Shown here piece after piece: positions 20,173 to 30,910 of a stretch of DNA of 64,000 nucleotides (position 1 is its first letter; each line of letters begins with the position of its first letter). The notes beneath the pieces were generated by a model, which had not been told where the DNA came from, did no database searches, and saw only the letters and a program-made list of their open reading frames with translations. Location of the stretch: assembly GCA_008729055.1 (NCBI GenBank), contig SDUX01000007.1, forward strand, positions 1,536,064 through 1,600,063. The letters are read 5' to 3'. A program made the translations under genes and the position numbers. Source of the DNA: Pyropia haitanensis (taxonomy: Eukaryota; Rhodophyta; Bangiophyceae; Bangiales; Bangiaceae).

Positions 20173-22302
20173 ATGATGCTGAATACCCTCTGTGACGCTG
20201 GCACCGTCGAGCCAGATCTGGAGGAGCTGGCTGGGGCGCTGTCTGCGGGACGCGCTCTGGAGGGCTGGGGTCGGCAGGGCGGAGACGCTGCACTGGGCGA
20301 GTGGGTGTCGAGGATTGTCACCATCGTGGGGGCGTTGGAGACAGACGCCCGGGAGCCATGGGCCGCCGTGCCGTCGCTTTTCCGCACTTTCTCGTCCGTG
20401 CGGTCAGGCGGCGACTGCCAGGCGTCCGAGCTGGTAGAGCTTGCCGAGTTGGCTGACCTGGTCACCATCTGCAGCCAGTCCAACCGCGCTGCCCCCCTGG
20501 CGAGAGATCTTGTGGGGCGGTTTTTCCGGAAGAGCATTGAGCAGGGCGCGTTTTATAGGGACGTGCGTATGACCCCGCAACACTTTGACCAGCTGGTGGC
20601 GCGCGTGGCGCCCCACCTGCCTGCCGGCCTGCGGGGGCCAGCCGCCATACCCCCACGGTGGCGTATCTTCACGGTGCTGTTTTGGCTCGCGCAAGGGGGT
20701 CGTCAGCGAGTCGTCGCCCGAGCTGTGGACGTAGCGGAGTCGACGCTGTCTAAGATTTGCACTCCTGTTGTCAACGCGTTGATCTGTGGCCTCCCGTGCC
20801 TCACTTGGCCGGACCACGCCGAGCGTCAGCGCATTGGCGAAGCGTTTTCCAACCTGACGGGTGGAAACCTTTCCGGGTGGCGCGGTCTGTACGGTACATC
20901 CGCATTGTCTTTTGCGCTTCATTCTTCGTGTGCAGCTCATCATTGTATCGTGTGATGCACTCTGTTTGACTTGGGTTGCTGCCGCACAGGGGGAGGGGGG
21001 GGTATTGACGCGCCATTTATTGATACCCTGGCACTCTGTTCCGGTGTTTGTCATCAAGGCGAGAGAACGGGGGGTTTATGAGCATGCCTGACACAACCCT
21101 TTACTGTATTGTCACGCGCTCCTCGTCGCTGCCTTCTTCTGTTTTGATGGCTTGTTTGACTGCGTCAGTTGCGGCGCGGTAGATGGGTGTCTCACCCCGT
21201 TGCTCACCCCTTTTGGGGAGCACAAGGAAGATTTTACCGACAGGCACGCCAGGTGCTCGCTGTTGGTTCTCGCCATCACGGACACGCGCCTGTTCCGTTA
21301 CTTCGCTGGCGGGTTTCCCGGGTCTCGAGGGGACTCTCTCGTGTTCAAGGAGCGATCGTGGCACAGGGCGATGCTGTCGATTGACCACTTCCGGCGCCCG
21401 CTTGCCGACGGAGAATTCATCCTTGGAGATGCTGGGTTTGCGCTCACCGCCTTCCTGGTACGCTGCCGCGGTAGGTCGGGTTTGTATTGACATTTTGGTT
21501 AGCGACTGCTGGGTGTTTCTCGTTGCTGAAGCGTCACAGCGCGCCTCGGCAATGGGCGGCATCTTTTGCAGATTGAGTCGCAGGGGTTGTCGACGAGGGA
21601 GGAGGTGGGAGACGGGGGGGGGGGGGGGGTGGACAGGGAGCGCGGGGGCGTGACGTGTTGTGCAATGTTGCATCCATTCCTGTCCTCCTCGCGCGCCGCT
21701 GGGGCGCAGAGGGGGCGGGGGGGGGGGGGAGGCGGGGTGCTCTCTTGCTGCTACCCGCCCCCCTCGGGGAGGCGCAGGGCGAGGGAGGCTTGTCAGAGCC
21801 CCACGGGAGGAAGACCTGACGCCTATCGTGGTTGTATCTGTCTTGCTGCTGGGGTCATCATGTGCAGACGTGTCTCCATTGTTGTCGGGTTTTATCTCTC
21901 TTTTCCTGTCTATTGCCCATTCCACAGATAACACCTTTCCGGGAAGTGGACATGCGCGGCCCAAACCTCGCGTCCATGCGGCGCTTTAACCATCTACACG
22001 CAAAAATGCGCGTCGTAGTCGAGAACGCTTTTGGACGCCTCAAAGGCAGATGGCACGTGTTGCGGATGATCAACGCTCACCCGGAGCTGGCTGCTAGTGT
22101 GCAACATGCATGCATCCTCCTCCACAATTTCCTGGAGGACCGGAACGGCGCCTATGAGGCAGACCCCAGCGCGCTCGAGGAGGACAGCAGCAACTCCGTA
22201 GTTGCTGCGGAAAGTGATGAGACACCCTCCTCTGCTGGCGCCCGCCGTCGCATTGAGCTGGTCAAGGCTCTGGGGCTTCCCTGGGTGGATGCCCCTCAAT
22301 GA
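20173..22302 (+). CDS. PIF/Harbinger transposase (DDE_Tnp_4), three exons
   Basis: Exons 20173-20876, 21169-21457 and 21928-22302 join into 455 residues with consistent phases. Exon 1 has an N-terminal region and an HTH-like segment (FFRKSIEQGAFYRDVRMTP, IFTVLFWLAQGGRQRVVARA). The first splice creates GGNLSG|CGAVDG, with the spacing of the family GFP..VGAIDG and its first catalytic Asp. Exon 2 continues with FPGSRGDSLVFKERSW (family PGS.HD...F..S) and ends with the second Asp in ILGDAGFALTAFL, spliced to ITPF (family GD.GY.L...L.TP). Exon 3 holds NHLHAKMRVVVENAFGRLKG with the catalytic Glu, then HACILLHNFL. All three DDE positions are present. It cuts and pastes the element using its TIRs, in the nucleus, with the Myb-like protein. 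The ATG at 20173 is the first plausible start. Confidence 0.9.
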
Positions 22303-22966
22303 TTGTAGCCATCTGGGGGGGTAGGGGCGGCGGGTCAGCGGATTGGCGCGGATGCCCCAGCGCAGTTGAGGAAGGGGTGGGTGAGGGGGGAGCGAGCGGG
22401 TTTGTGGGAAAGGACGCTGCGGCGGGCTCCAGGGTGCGGAGCGTTGGGGGCTGGGGGGGTGTGTGTCGGTGGGGTGGCCGTGCAGGATTGAGTGACGCGG
22501 CTGGCTGCGGAAGGGGGGGGAGAAGAAGGTGGGGCGGCGGAGCAAGACCTAGGCAGGAAGGACAACAGTGACAAGCTCCAGGGGCGCAGCGCGACATCCG
22601 ATTACTGTGGGGAGGGGCGCCAGAGAGGACGGACGGGCAACGTAGCTGCGGGGAGCCTGGTGGGGGAGGTGTTCCACGCTCGCGGGGTGCGGAGGGGGAG
22701 GGGGGGGGCGCAGGGCACGATGCTCTGTGCGAGTGGGTGGAAGTGTGGGCAAAGGCGTGAGGGGGGAGGATGCCGATAGGGCGTTGAGGTCAAGCAAGCC
22801 ACTTGAGAGGCAGGGGCCACGAGAATGTGAAGAAGGGTGGGCGGGGGGGCGCGGGGTGGAGCTCGAGCGACCAGTGAATGACGGAGGAGAACAATCGTTC
22901 ATTCAACCAACAAACAAGAAAGAAACGGATGCGTGGAGTATAACCGAAAAGAGCGAGTGCCTACTA
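22303..22966. other. Region between the two convergent transposon genes
   Basis: G-rich sequence between the transposase stop and the Myb-like stop, with no protein recognised. It presumably contains both 3' untranslated regions. Confidence 0.5.
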
Positions 22967-23968
22967 TTACTGCGCACGGCGGGCCTTCTCGGCGTACGCG
23001 TTCAGCATATTCACCATGGCGCGGCGCACATCAGTGTCCGTGACGTCATCCGCCTCAGAGCCCCGCCCAGCCGCCCCGCTCGCGCCCCCGTTGCCCGCCC
23101 CACTGGCCCCCTCCGTGACAAGCTTTTGCTGCAAATACTCGCGCAGTACGGCCGCCGCCGTGGGCTTCTTGGTCTTCTTGGGCTTGGGCGAGCTGGCCTC
23201 GATCTCGGCGGCGGTCGCCGTGTGCGAAGGTGCCTTGCTGGCGGGGCTGCCGGATGAGAAGGAGGAACTGGCCTCCTCACTGCCAGTGCCCGCGCCGCCA
23301 TCGCTCTCGCCGCCAATGCTCTCCGCTGCTGACCCGCCGTCGCTCTTGCTGCCCTCTCGGTCATCAGCTGCAGCGTTGTCCTGCCCCTCATCGCCATCCA
23401 TTCCTTCAGCAACTGAGCTGTCCCCCCCCGTACTCCCCCCTGCTGGCGGCCCGCCCGGGGCGCGCCCAGCGGCGGGCGAGCCGGGGCTCGCTGCAGCATC
23501 CGCGCACATGTCCATCGGCTCGTGCACCGTCTGCTGGGTTGAAACGTGCGACTTTTTAAACGCCTCGCGCGCCAGGTCGAAAAGCATAGCCCCGCCAAAC
23601 TTGATAATCTGGTCCTCCTTGTGGGCCGCACTCATGCCCGTACCCTTGATAACCGCGCACGTGGCAATAAAGCGGGTGCGGAGGTTCTTAATCTTCTTGT
23701 CCACGGCGGCGACCGTCCGCGTGCGCGCCATGGGCTGGTCGGCTGCGGGGGTGGCGTCTACAAACGCCTGGAGTAGAGCGCCGCCTGCGCGTCGCTTCAT
23801 GTCCCCTGTACGGCGAGCGCGATACGCCGCCCAGTGCGTCACAGCTGCCGTAAGGACACCAACACACTCCCCGGGGTAGAAGTTCTTGGCGCGTCCCTTC
23901 GTCTTGCCAGTTGCCTTCCGCTTGCGCCCGTTCACGGCTGTGTCGGATGCGCGGCGGCCGCCGGCCAT
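22967..23968 (-). CDS. Harbinger Myb/SANT-like DNA-binding partner protein
   Basis: A single 333-residue frame. The N-terminus is basic (ASDTAVNGRKRKATGKTKGR, nuclear-localisation-like) and is followed by a trihelix/SANT-like region of about 110 residues: NFYPGECVGVLTAAVTHW, AVDKKIKNLRTRFIATC, then HKEDQIIKFGGAMLFDLARE. The rest is Ser/Gly/Asp-rich with a basic SSPKPKKTKKPTAAAVLREY segment and a C-terminal helix, RRAMVNMLNAYAEKARRAQ. Harbinger elements characteristically carry a second gene for a Myb/SANT-like protein that binds the ends and helps the transposase enter the nucleus; location inside the TIRs supports this role. Sequence alone shows the trihelix character weakly, so the assignment relies on context. 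Confidence 0.8.
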   Translation of the reverse strand: MAGGRRASDTAVNGRKRKATGKTKGRAKNFYPGECVGVLTAAVTHWAAYRARRTGDMKRRAGGALLQAFVDATPAADQPMARTRTVAAVDKKIKNLRTRFIATCAVIKGTGMSAAHKEDQIIKFGGAMLFDLAREAFKKSHVSTQQTVHEPMDMCADAAASPGSPAAGRAPGGPPAGGSTGGDSSVAEGMDGDEGQDNAAADDREGSKSDGGSAAESIGGESDGGAGTGSEEASSSFSSGSPASKAPSHTATAAEIEASSPKPKKTKKPTAAAVLREYLQQKLVTEGASGAGNGGASGAAGRGSEADDVTDTDVRRAMVNMLNAYAEKARRAQ

Positions 23969-24495
23969 GTTGATCAGAGGTAGTCGCTAAAGAACGTGAG
24001 AAGTCGGGGAGTGGGCGCGGGGGGGGGGGTAAGACGGAGATATGGGGCAAGGAAGGTGCAAAAGCAAGGGGGGGGGGACGGGGGACGGGTGCCAAACCGA
24101 CGCGGAGGAACACAGGTGGTGTTGTGTGCCACCCAGCACGCCTGCCAGAGCAACAAAGGTCGGTGGCGCGTGGTCTCTTATCGGCACGTCCACAGCCTGC
24201 CACTGGATGGACGAGAGCGGTGGCGCTCGAAGCCCGGCACAAAAAGGCGCGCTCCGTCTCCCCATGAAACTGTTGGCGTTCTGCGATGCCTGCAACGGGC
24301 GGACGGTGGGGTCTCGGTGGCCAAGGGCGGGCTTCTGGTGGCGCCAAACTTGCTCTGCCTTCCGTCTCGCACACGAAAGAGTACATTTTCTCAGCGTGTT
24401 AAGTACGGATGTCAAGTACACTAAGTACACTTCTGAGGTTGAGCCATGTGACTCAGCCTTGACTTAAGCCGCCTAAAACCGTGAATCGTCCTCAG

Positions 24496-25192
24496 TGGAC
24501 TCGTCGCAGCGGTAGTCCCACTGGGATGCATGCTATATAGAAACTAAGTATCGTGAATCAATTAGTGTTGTATACCTTACACAAAGCAGTACAGTGTGCC
24601 TCATCACAACCGTAGACAGCGCGCTTTCGTCGACGCCCGGAGAAGGGGAGCGCGGAGGAGATGATGGGGCGAGCGACGCGGGGAGGTGGACCACCAGGAG
24701 AGGGGGGGGGAGGGGGCGGTTCGTTTGACTCGCCGCTGTGACGGTGCAGACGGCGCGCGTGCTGACTGCACCAGCCGCGTGGACGCCCGGTGCGGTGTGC
24801 GGGTGTGGGAGCGCCCCGCCGCCTTTGCCCCAGCAACCCCCACCGACGGGCGGCTGCTTCGCGTGCGCTGACGCACGGGCTGACCGACGGAGCGCGAGGC
24901 ACGCCCGTGGCGGCCGCGCCGGCGGCATGAGCGCCGGGGCGGTGGCGGTTGTGGTACGGCAGTCTTTCCTTGGGGTGGGGGCGGCGGTCTAGCCGCTTGG
25001 GGGACGCCGCCGCCGGCAGCGGCCGCGGCCGCGGCAGCCGCAGTTAGGGCTCTCGCACTCGCGGGGCACAGCGAGAGCCGCACGGCGAACCGCCGAGTGG
25101 TTGTTCCAGATGGCCTTTGCGTCAATCTCCCAGTTGTATCCCCACAGCCAGCCACAATTGCACCCACCCACACCCCCCCGGTTCCACCCCCC
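24496..25192. other. Intergenic between the Harbinger element and SDE2
   Basis: The first about 110 bases are AT-rich; the rest is GC-rich without a recognisable protein. It contains the 3' flank of SDE2. Confidence 0.4.
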
Positions 25193-26175
25193 TCAGCCTT
25201 CCACCTTGGCAGCTACGGCGTCCACCTTGGCAGCGATGGTCTCCACCTTGGCAGCGACGGCCTCCACCTTACCAACCACAACCTGCCCTTTCGCAGCACC
25301 ATCCAACGCCGACGGGCTCCCCGCCTGCGCGCCGGGCGCGTCGGCCGACGCCTCCACCTTGCCAGCGGCGGCCGCGGCGGCCGGGCTCCCCGTCTGCACG
25401 CCTCCCTCGTCCGTCGGCGCGTCCCCCTCGGCAGCGGCCGCCGCGGCATCCACCTGGACAGCGTCCGCCAGGCAGCGCAGACTCCCCGCCTCGGCGCCGC
25501 CCGCGTCGGCCTGCGAGGCCACCTCGGTAGCGGTGGCGGGCGCCGGCGGGCGCCGCGAGCCGCCGTCAACCGCATCGGCCGTGCCCGGCGGGGTCCCCGT
25601 CTCGCCGCCGCGTGCGTCGGCCAGAGCCGGCGGCGGAGCCCGCGGTGCCGCCTCCCCACCCGCCACGGGCGTGTCCGCCTCCCCGTTGGGCGCCCGCCGC
25701 GTGGCCTCCCCCGCGTGGCCCCCGCGGCGGGAGGCCCCGCCGTCACTGCCCGTGGAGGACTCCCCCGCGGGTGCCTCCTCGGTGGTCACCTGTCTGGCCG
25801 CCGGCGCCTCCACCACGTCGGCACTTGCCGGCGGCGCCGCCGTCACAGACGGAGCGGCCGCCCCCCCCCCAGCGGCGGCCGCCCCCTCCCCCACCACCGT
25901 CGCGGGCTCGCCGCCCGCCTCCTCCCCCGACGAGCTATCATCGCCATCGTCCCAGCCGCCGCCGCCCCAGCCACCAGCAGCACTCCCGCCACCGCCGCCG
26001 CCGCCCTCCCCCCCCACCCCCCCGCCGCGTCCATCCCCGCGTAGAGCGCGTCACGCGCGCGCCGCCGCGCGGCGTGGCACTCCTCGTCCAGCGCGTCCTC
26101 ATCAAAGTCCACCCGCACCTCCACGCGGCGGCGCTTGCCGCCCCGCCCGCCGCCGCCATCCCCACCCCCATCCCC

Positions 26176-26213
<38 letters not shown>

Positions 26214-26736
26214 TGCCGCCACCCCGACCCGCCGCCGCCGCCGCCCCAGCCACGGCGGCGGCGCCACCAGCAGCGACACCCGACCGCCCCGCCGCGCGCG
26301 CGGCGGCGGCGTCGCGGCCCGCGACAACGTCGCGGAGGCGGCGGCCGCGGAGGTCCCGGCAGCTGTCAAAGTTGGTCGTCTTGGTCGCCGCCGTTGCGCC
26401 ACGGAGGAGGGCGCCAAAGCCGCCCTTGCCGCCAAGAATCCCCACCCGGTGGCGGGCGGTGAGGCAGAGGGGGGGGGGGGACCGCCCGACCGCAGGGGCG
26501 GCGGCGGCGGCGGCAGAGGCGGACGCGGAAGCCACCGCCGCGTGGGCGACGAGCACCGCCTGCGGCGGCAGCGCGCGCCCATCGCGGAGGAGGTAGGTGA
26601 AGGGGTGGCAGACGCCGGCCGGCGCGGCGGCGAGCACCGCGGCGGCGGTGAGGGGCGCCGCGGGCGTGGGGGCGGGCAGGTGGAGGGAGAGGGTGGTCGC
26701 GTCGGGCGTCGTGAGGAGGACGTTGATAGGCTGCAT
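25193..26736 (-). CDS. SDE2: SDE2 homologue (ubiquitin-like splicing and genome-stability factor)
   Basis: The ATG at 26736 opens MQPINVLLTTPDATTLSLHL, a ubiquitin-like fold with YLLRDGRALPP. The hallmark follows: HRVGILGGKGGFGALLRG (processing site GG|KGGFG), then KTTNFDSCRDLRGRRLRDV, nearly identical in pattern to animal, plant and yeast SDE2. A Gly-rich insert, a nuclear-type KRRRVEVRVDFDEDALDEEC stretch and an acidic Ser-rich segment (DDGDDSSSGEEAGG) come next. The frame changes in the C-rich run 26006-26027, and the rest continues in the second frame to the stop at 25193. The C-terminus ends in four heptad-like KVE/D.(V/I)AA repeats. SDE2 is cut after GG by deubiquitinases to release a splicing and replication-stress protein acting in the nucleus. 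The Ala/Gly/Glu-rich tail is longer and less ordered than in other species. Confidence 0.88.
25200..25275 (-). repeat. 21-bp coding repeats at the 3' end of SDE2
   Basis: The plus-strand unit CCACCTTGGCAGCGAYGGYCT recurs about four times and encodes KVEAVAA-type heptads, a possible short coiled coil. Confidence 0.75.
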
Positions 26737-26904
26737 GGCTGGGGGGAAGGGGTGCGGTTGCCAAGCACGAACACAACGTCGGTCCCTGCGCTCGCGCTGG
26801 CGACGGTCACGGCGAGGCGGCGGCAGCGGCTGCAGTTGGCAAGGTGCGTACCCCCCGCTGGCCACGCAACGCAGACGGCCGGCGCGCTGTCGACTGCCGA
26901 GCAG

Positions 26905-28673
26905 CGCAGTAGGTGCTAAACCGTCTCAAAAAAACTGCTTTTTCGGTTGCGGGGCCCCTTGCGGGCTTGCGTGGGATCTTGCTTTTCCGCAAGCCAGTCT
27001 GCGTGCACAAGCAAGATTTTTGTGCGGAGTCTGCTTGCGTCCGCAAGTCTGTCATAGACAGTTGTCTATTCTACTGCACTTGAGCCTCAAATGAGGCGGC
27101 CTCGAGCCTCAAATGAGGCTCCCCCCGGATCACTGGAAATCGCCGATTTTGACATGTCTGACCAAGAAGAGGCTGTCGGTACCCTCTCCGGACAGCTTCC
27201 GCTCCACCTGCGGCCCCCCCTGGCCACCTCCCCCCGCTTCTCTCCCACTCTGCACACTCCCCATCCCGTCCCCTTCCCTTTGTGCGGCGAGGGCGGGCCG
27301 CGGCGGCGGCGGCGGCGGCGGCGGGGGCGGCCATGGACGCGGTGGCAACGACGGTGCCGGCCGGCCCCCGCGGCCGTGAGCAGACTGTGATGGCGCGGGC
27401 GCGCCGCTGCGCGCCGTTGTCCCACCAGCCACACTCTAGCATCCGCCCACGGGCTCCATCTCCCCCCCCTCCCGTCCCTACACACTCACCCCGTCTTCCG
27501 TCCCTGGGAGATATTTCCGGCACTGGTCCTCATTTACTTTTGCAGGCCGCCGTTGCCGTCTGTGCGGCCGTGGCAGCGGCCGTAGCCACCACTGCTGCCC
27601 TGGTGTGCACTTTCGCGCCCACATCCAGGCGAGGGTCCTTGCCAGGCCCCAGAGAACGTCGGCGACAGCGGGGGGGGGGTTGCAGAGGGGGCAACGGTGG
27701 CACTGGGGGAGGGGGTAACCGGCCGGGCAAGCGCAGAGGGACCGGCAGAGTCAGCCACGGGGGGGGCGGTAGGGGGTTGGAGAGAGCACTACGGTGGCAG
27801 CGGGGGCGGGGGGAACCGGCGGAGCAAGCGCAAAGCGAATGGAAGAGCCGGCCGGCCTTGGGGGCCGACGTGTTCAACCAGCCAGCGGTCGGCCGCTCGT
27901 CCATGGTGCAAAAAGATTGTGCTAAACAGGGGGGGGGGTGGGGGGGTCACGCGGGAGCAGGCACAAGATGAAAGAGAGATGGTGCAGGGCTGGGTGCGTG
28001 GTCGGCCGGTGCGCGACAGTGTAGAGGTGAACGACGGGAACCAGGCATGGAACGGGCGCGCATGCGCGGCCGCTGCTGGGACCTGCGTGCGGCTCGGGTC
28101 GCAGCGCGGCAGACCAAACGAAGAGAACAGCGCGCGCGCCATCAGCCGAGCCTCTACGGGTCGGGCACTTTGCTCTCTGGGCGCTCTGGAGCGCGGTTGT
28201 TGCATCAACGGAACCGTTCCGTGGCGCGGAAGAGAAGACGCCACCCGATGGCCGCCCATCGTCGTTAGACGCACTCCGTTTCCCCCAAGGACAAACAGAC
28301 TGCGCTGAGTCCGTTTCTGGCGTCAGAATCCTCGTCCGATGAGCGGAAGACCTTGAAAAAGGGCACCCAAAAACCGCCTCAAATGAGGCGAATCGCCTCA
28401 AATGAGGCGGTCAGTAGAATAGACACTACAGTGAAGCGTTTCGGTCCGTTGACACAGGTGATTTTGTAGGTCCAGACAGCTCAGCTCCAGACGCTTCTTT
28501 CTGTATGAGATGCACTCCGTCGAAGGTCCGAAAGGCACCCATGTAAGTCAAAAACAAAAAATCCGAAAAAAAGCAGGCCTCACACTGTCAAAACAGGCGT
28601 TGACAACCGCTTGCGGGCCGGGCCACGCAACGGAAAAGCAGGTTTTCTTTGAGACGGTTTAGCACCCACTGCG
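26905..28673. mobile_element. TIR element, family A copy 2 (1,769 bp, CAG duplication)
   Basis: The ends are CGCAGTAGG then TGCTAAACCGTCTCAAA on the left and their inverse complement on the right. CAG repeats flank it at 26902-26904 and 28674-28676. The first about 150 and last about 240 bases align closely with the arms of the copy at 5780-6989, for example GGTTGCGGGGCCCCTTGCGG on the left and GAAAGGCACCCATGTAA on the right. The interior differs from copy 1 and carries its own inverted-repeat pair. No transposase is recognisable. Confidence 0.88.
27064..28425. mobile_element. Probable nested element inside family A copy 2
   Basis: TGTCTATTCTACTG at 27064-27077 is exactly inverted as CAGTAGAATAGACA at 28412-28425. 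Just inside both ends lie paired copies of the near-palindrome GCCTCAAATGAGGC (27084-27121 and 28376-28410). Copy 1 of family A lacks this block, which supports a later insertion. No target-site duplication is clear and no protein domain is seen in the interior. Confidence 0.6.
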
Positions 28674-28676
28674 CAG

Positions 28677-29444
28677 ACGCCCGCCGCGCGCGCACCAGCG
28701 AGCGGCGACTGGAGTGTAGCGCATTTCCTCAACAGTCAGGCGAAAGTACCTACGTCGAGATTCGGATCGACGCGACGCTCCCCGCGTCGTGGCACAATTT
28801 TTTTGCAGCCCGCCTTGGCGGCCGCCCCCAACGCCACCCTGACGCACCTCCCGTGGCGGTTCGTTGCGGGAGCGCCAAGCCGCTGCGCCCGCGCCGCTGC
28901 AAAGGCCGGCCCGTCGACGCGTGGCCACCCACCGCCACACCCCGCACAGCAGGCGGGTGCCGCACCCGCCCGGCCGCCGCAAGCGGCGGCGGCCGCCCGT
29001 CGCCCGCCGTCGGGGGGCCCCCTTTGGTCGGGGCCAACCCCCCCCCCGCCGTCGACCCATTTTTTTGGGGGGGGGGGGAGCCGCCCCGCCCCAACCACCC
29101 ACCGTGGAGGCGGCGTGCGCACGCGGCGCCCCACCCCCCCCCCCCCCCCCCCCTCCCCCCCCCCCTCCCGCCCGCGCACCTCCGCCGCCGCGCCCGTGAC
29201 GGTGGGGAGCTAGCGCGGCGGCGTGGCAGCGCGACCCCCCCCCCCCCCCCCCAACCCCAGCTCTCCACGCCGCCCCGCCCCGCCGCCCGCGCGCCGCGCG
29301 GTCGGCCGGCGGCCCCCCCCCCCCCCACGCGGCCGCCCGCCGCGGCCGCCGCCGCCGCCGCCCGCGCGCCGGCGGCGGGGCGGTGCCGCCGCGGCCGCCG
29401 CTGCCGCCGCCGCCGTCACCGCCGGTGGTGCCGCTGCCGCTGGT

Positions 29445-29476
<32 letters not shown>

Positions 29477-30185
29477 TACCGCCCGCCGCGGGTGTGCGCG
29501 CGTCACGGCCCCGTGCGTTGGCTAGCGCCGCCGCCCCCCGTCCCCCCCGCCGCGGCGTCCTCCGTCGCGTTTCCCCCCTTCCCCCCCCCCCCCCGCGCCG
29601 CCCGGGACGGCCCCCGCGCGCGTGCCACTCCCCCGCGCGCGTGCCACTCCCCCGCGCGCGTGCCACTCCCCCCGCCGCCGCGGCACCGCGACGCGTCCGA
29701 CCGCCGCTCCCCCTAGCGCCGGCGGCGGTGGCCTACGGCGGCCGCCGGCGGCCGCCGCCCGCGCGCTTTCCCCCCCGCTCCGCCCCCCCCCCACCGTACC
29801 GCCGCGCGGGCGCTTGGCCCGGCCGCCACCACCACCCCCACCCCCACCACCACCACCACCCCCACCACCACCACCACCCCCACCACCGCCCCCACCCCCA
29901 CCACCGCCGCCGCCACCCTCGCTGTTGCCGCCGCTGCCGCTGCCGCTGTCGCCGCCGCCGCCGCCGCCGCCGCCGCCACAGCCGCGGCAGCCGCGACTGC
30001 CGCGGCGGGTGCGGCCGGCGCGGCGGCGGCGCCGCGCGGGCACGCCGCCCGCGACGCGACGTGGCGTGCCGGCGGCGGCGGGGCGTCCTTGGCGCGGCCG
30101 CCCGCCGACCACGGCCGTGGGGGTACGGCCACCGCCGGCACCACCACCACCACCACCACCACCACCACCACCACCACCACCACCA

Positions 30186-30217
<32 letters not shown>

Positions 30218-30439
30218 GCCACCACCGCCACCGTCGTCACCGCCACCGCCGCCGCCGTTGCCGCGGTTGCCGCGTGCCCCGCCAGCGGCGGCGGCGCACC
30301 CCCCCCCCCGCTCCCCGCCGGCGGCGGGTACCACCCGTGGCGGTCACCCCTCGCGGCGGCCTCGTGGGGGGACGGCGGCGTCTACCGCCGTGCGCCGCCG
30401 CTGCTGCGGTCCACCGCCGCGGCGGCAACGGTGACGGTG

Positions 30440-30476
<37 letters not shown>

Positions 30477-30609
30477 CGGCGGTGGCGGTGGCGGCGACCG
30501 CGGCGACGGCGGCGACGGCGGCGACGGCGGCGACGGCGGCGACGGCGGCGACGGCGGCGACGGCGGCGGGCAAGGGGGGGGGCGCCAGCCGGCGGGTGAC
30601 GCCGGCGGG
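28677..30609. repeat. Low-complexity 5' region of the kinase gene (micro- and minisatellites)
   Basis: It contains C runs (29133-29170, 29235-29252), about three tandem copies of a 17-bp CGCGCGTGCCACTCCCC unit (29618-29672), CCA-rich arrays (29828-29905 and 30135-30230), GCC/GGC arrays (29395-29475, 30435-30480) and a (GGCGAC)n array (30488-30565). The frames here are open in all directions and give homopolymeric peptides, so I do not call a gene, although the kinase's N-terminus could start inside it. Confidence 0.7.
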
Positions 30610-30627
30610 ATGAGCTCTGCTGGTGGT

Positions 30628-30665
<38 letters not shown>

Positions 30666-30872
30666 GGACGGTGGCGGCGTGTATGGTGGGGGGGGGGGGT
30701 GGGGGGGTGGGGGGGCGGGGGGGGTGCGCCCGGGGGAGGCCTATGGGCGCCCGCCGCCACGGGCGGGCGGCGTGGGGCTCGCCGCGATGAACACGCCAGG
30801 CACGGCGGGGACGCTGTCGCGCGGCGCCGCGCCGGCGGCGGCGTATGCCACGCCGGCGGCGGCGGTGGGGGT

Positions 30873-30910
<38 letters not shown>

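Larger units (their letters stand above)
19788..24492. mobile_element. Complete PIF/Harbinger DNA transposon with two genes, TIRs and CAG target-site duplication
   Basis: The left end AGGACTATTCACGATTT and the inverse complement of the right end AGGACGATTCACGGTTT match at 15 of 17 positions. CAG flanks both ends (19785-19787 and 24493-24495). Inside are the two genes expected of an autonomous Harbinger: a DDE transposase (+, 20173-22302) and a Myb/SANT-like protein (-, 22967-23968), convergently arranged. The 4,705-bp length and lack of stops within the exons suggest a young, possibly active copy. The right-terminal 150 bases are unusually AT-rich for this window. The TIRs differ from those of the two family A elements, but the type of duplication (CAG/CTG) is the same. 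Confidence 0.92.

Noticed and set aside
25097..26462. Plus-strand Pro/Ser/Thr-rich protein opposite SDE2
   Set aside because: It is antisense to the well-supported SDE2 homologue and has only low-complexity sequence.
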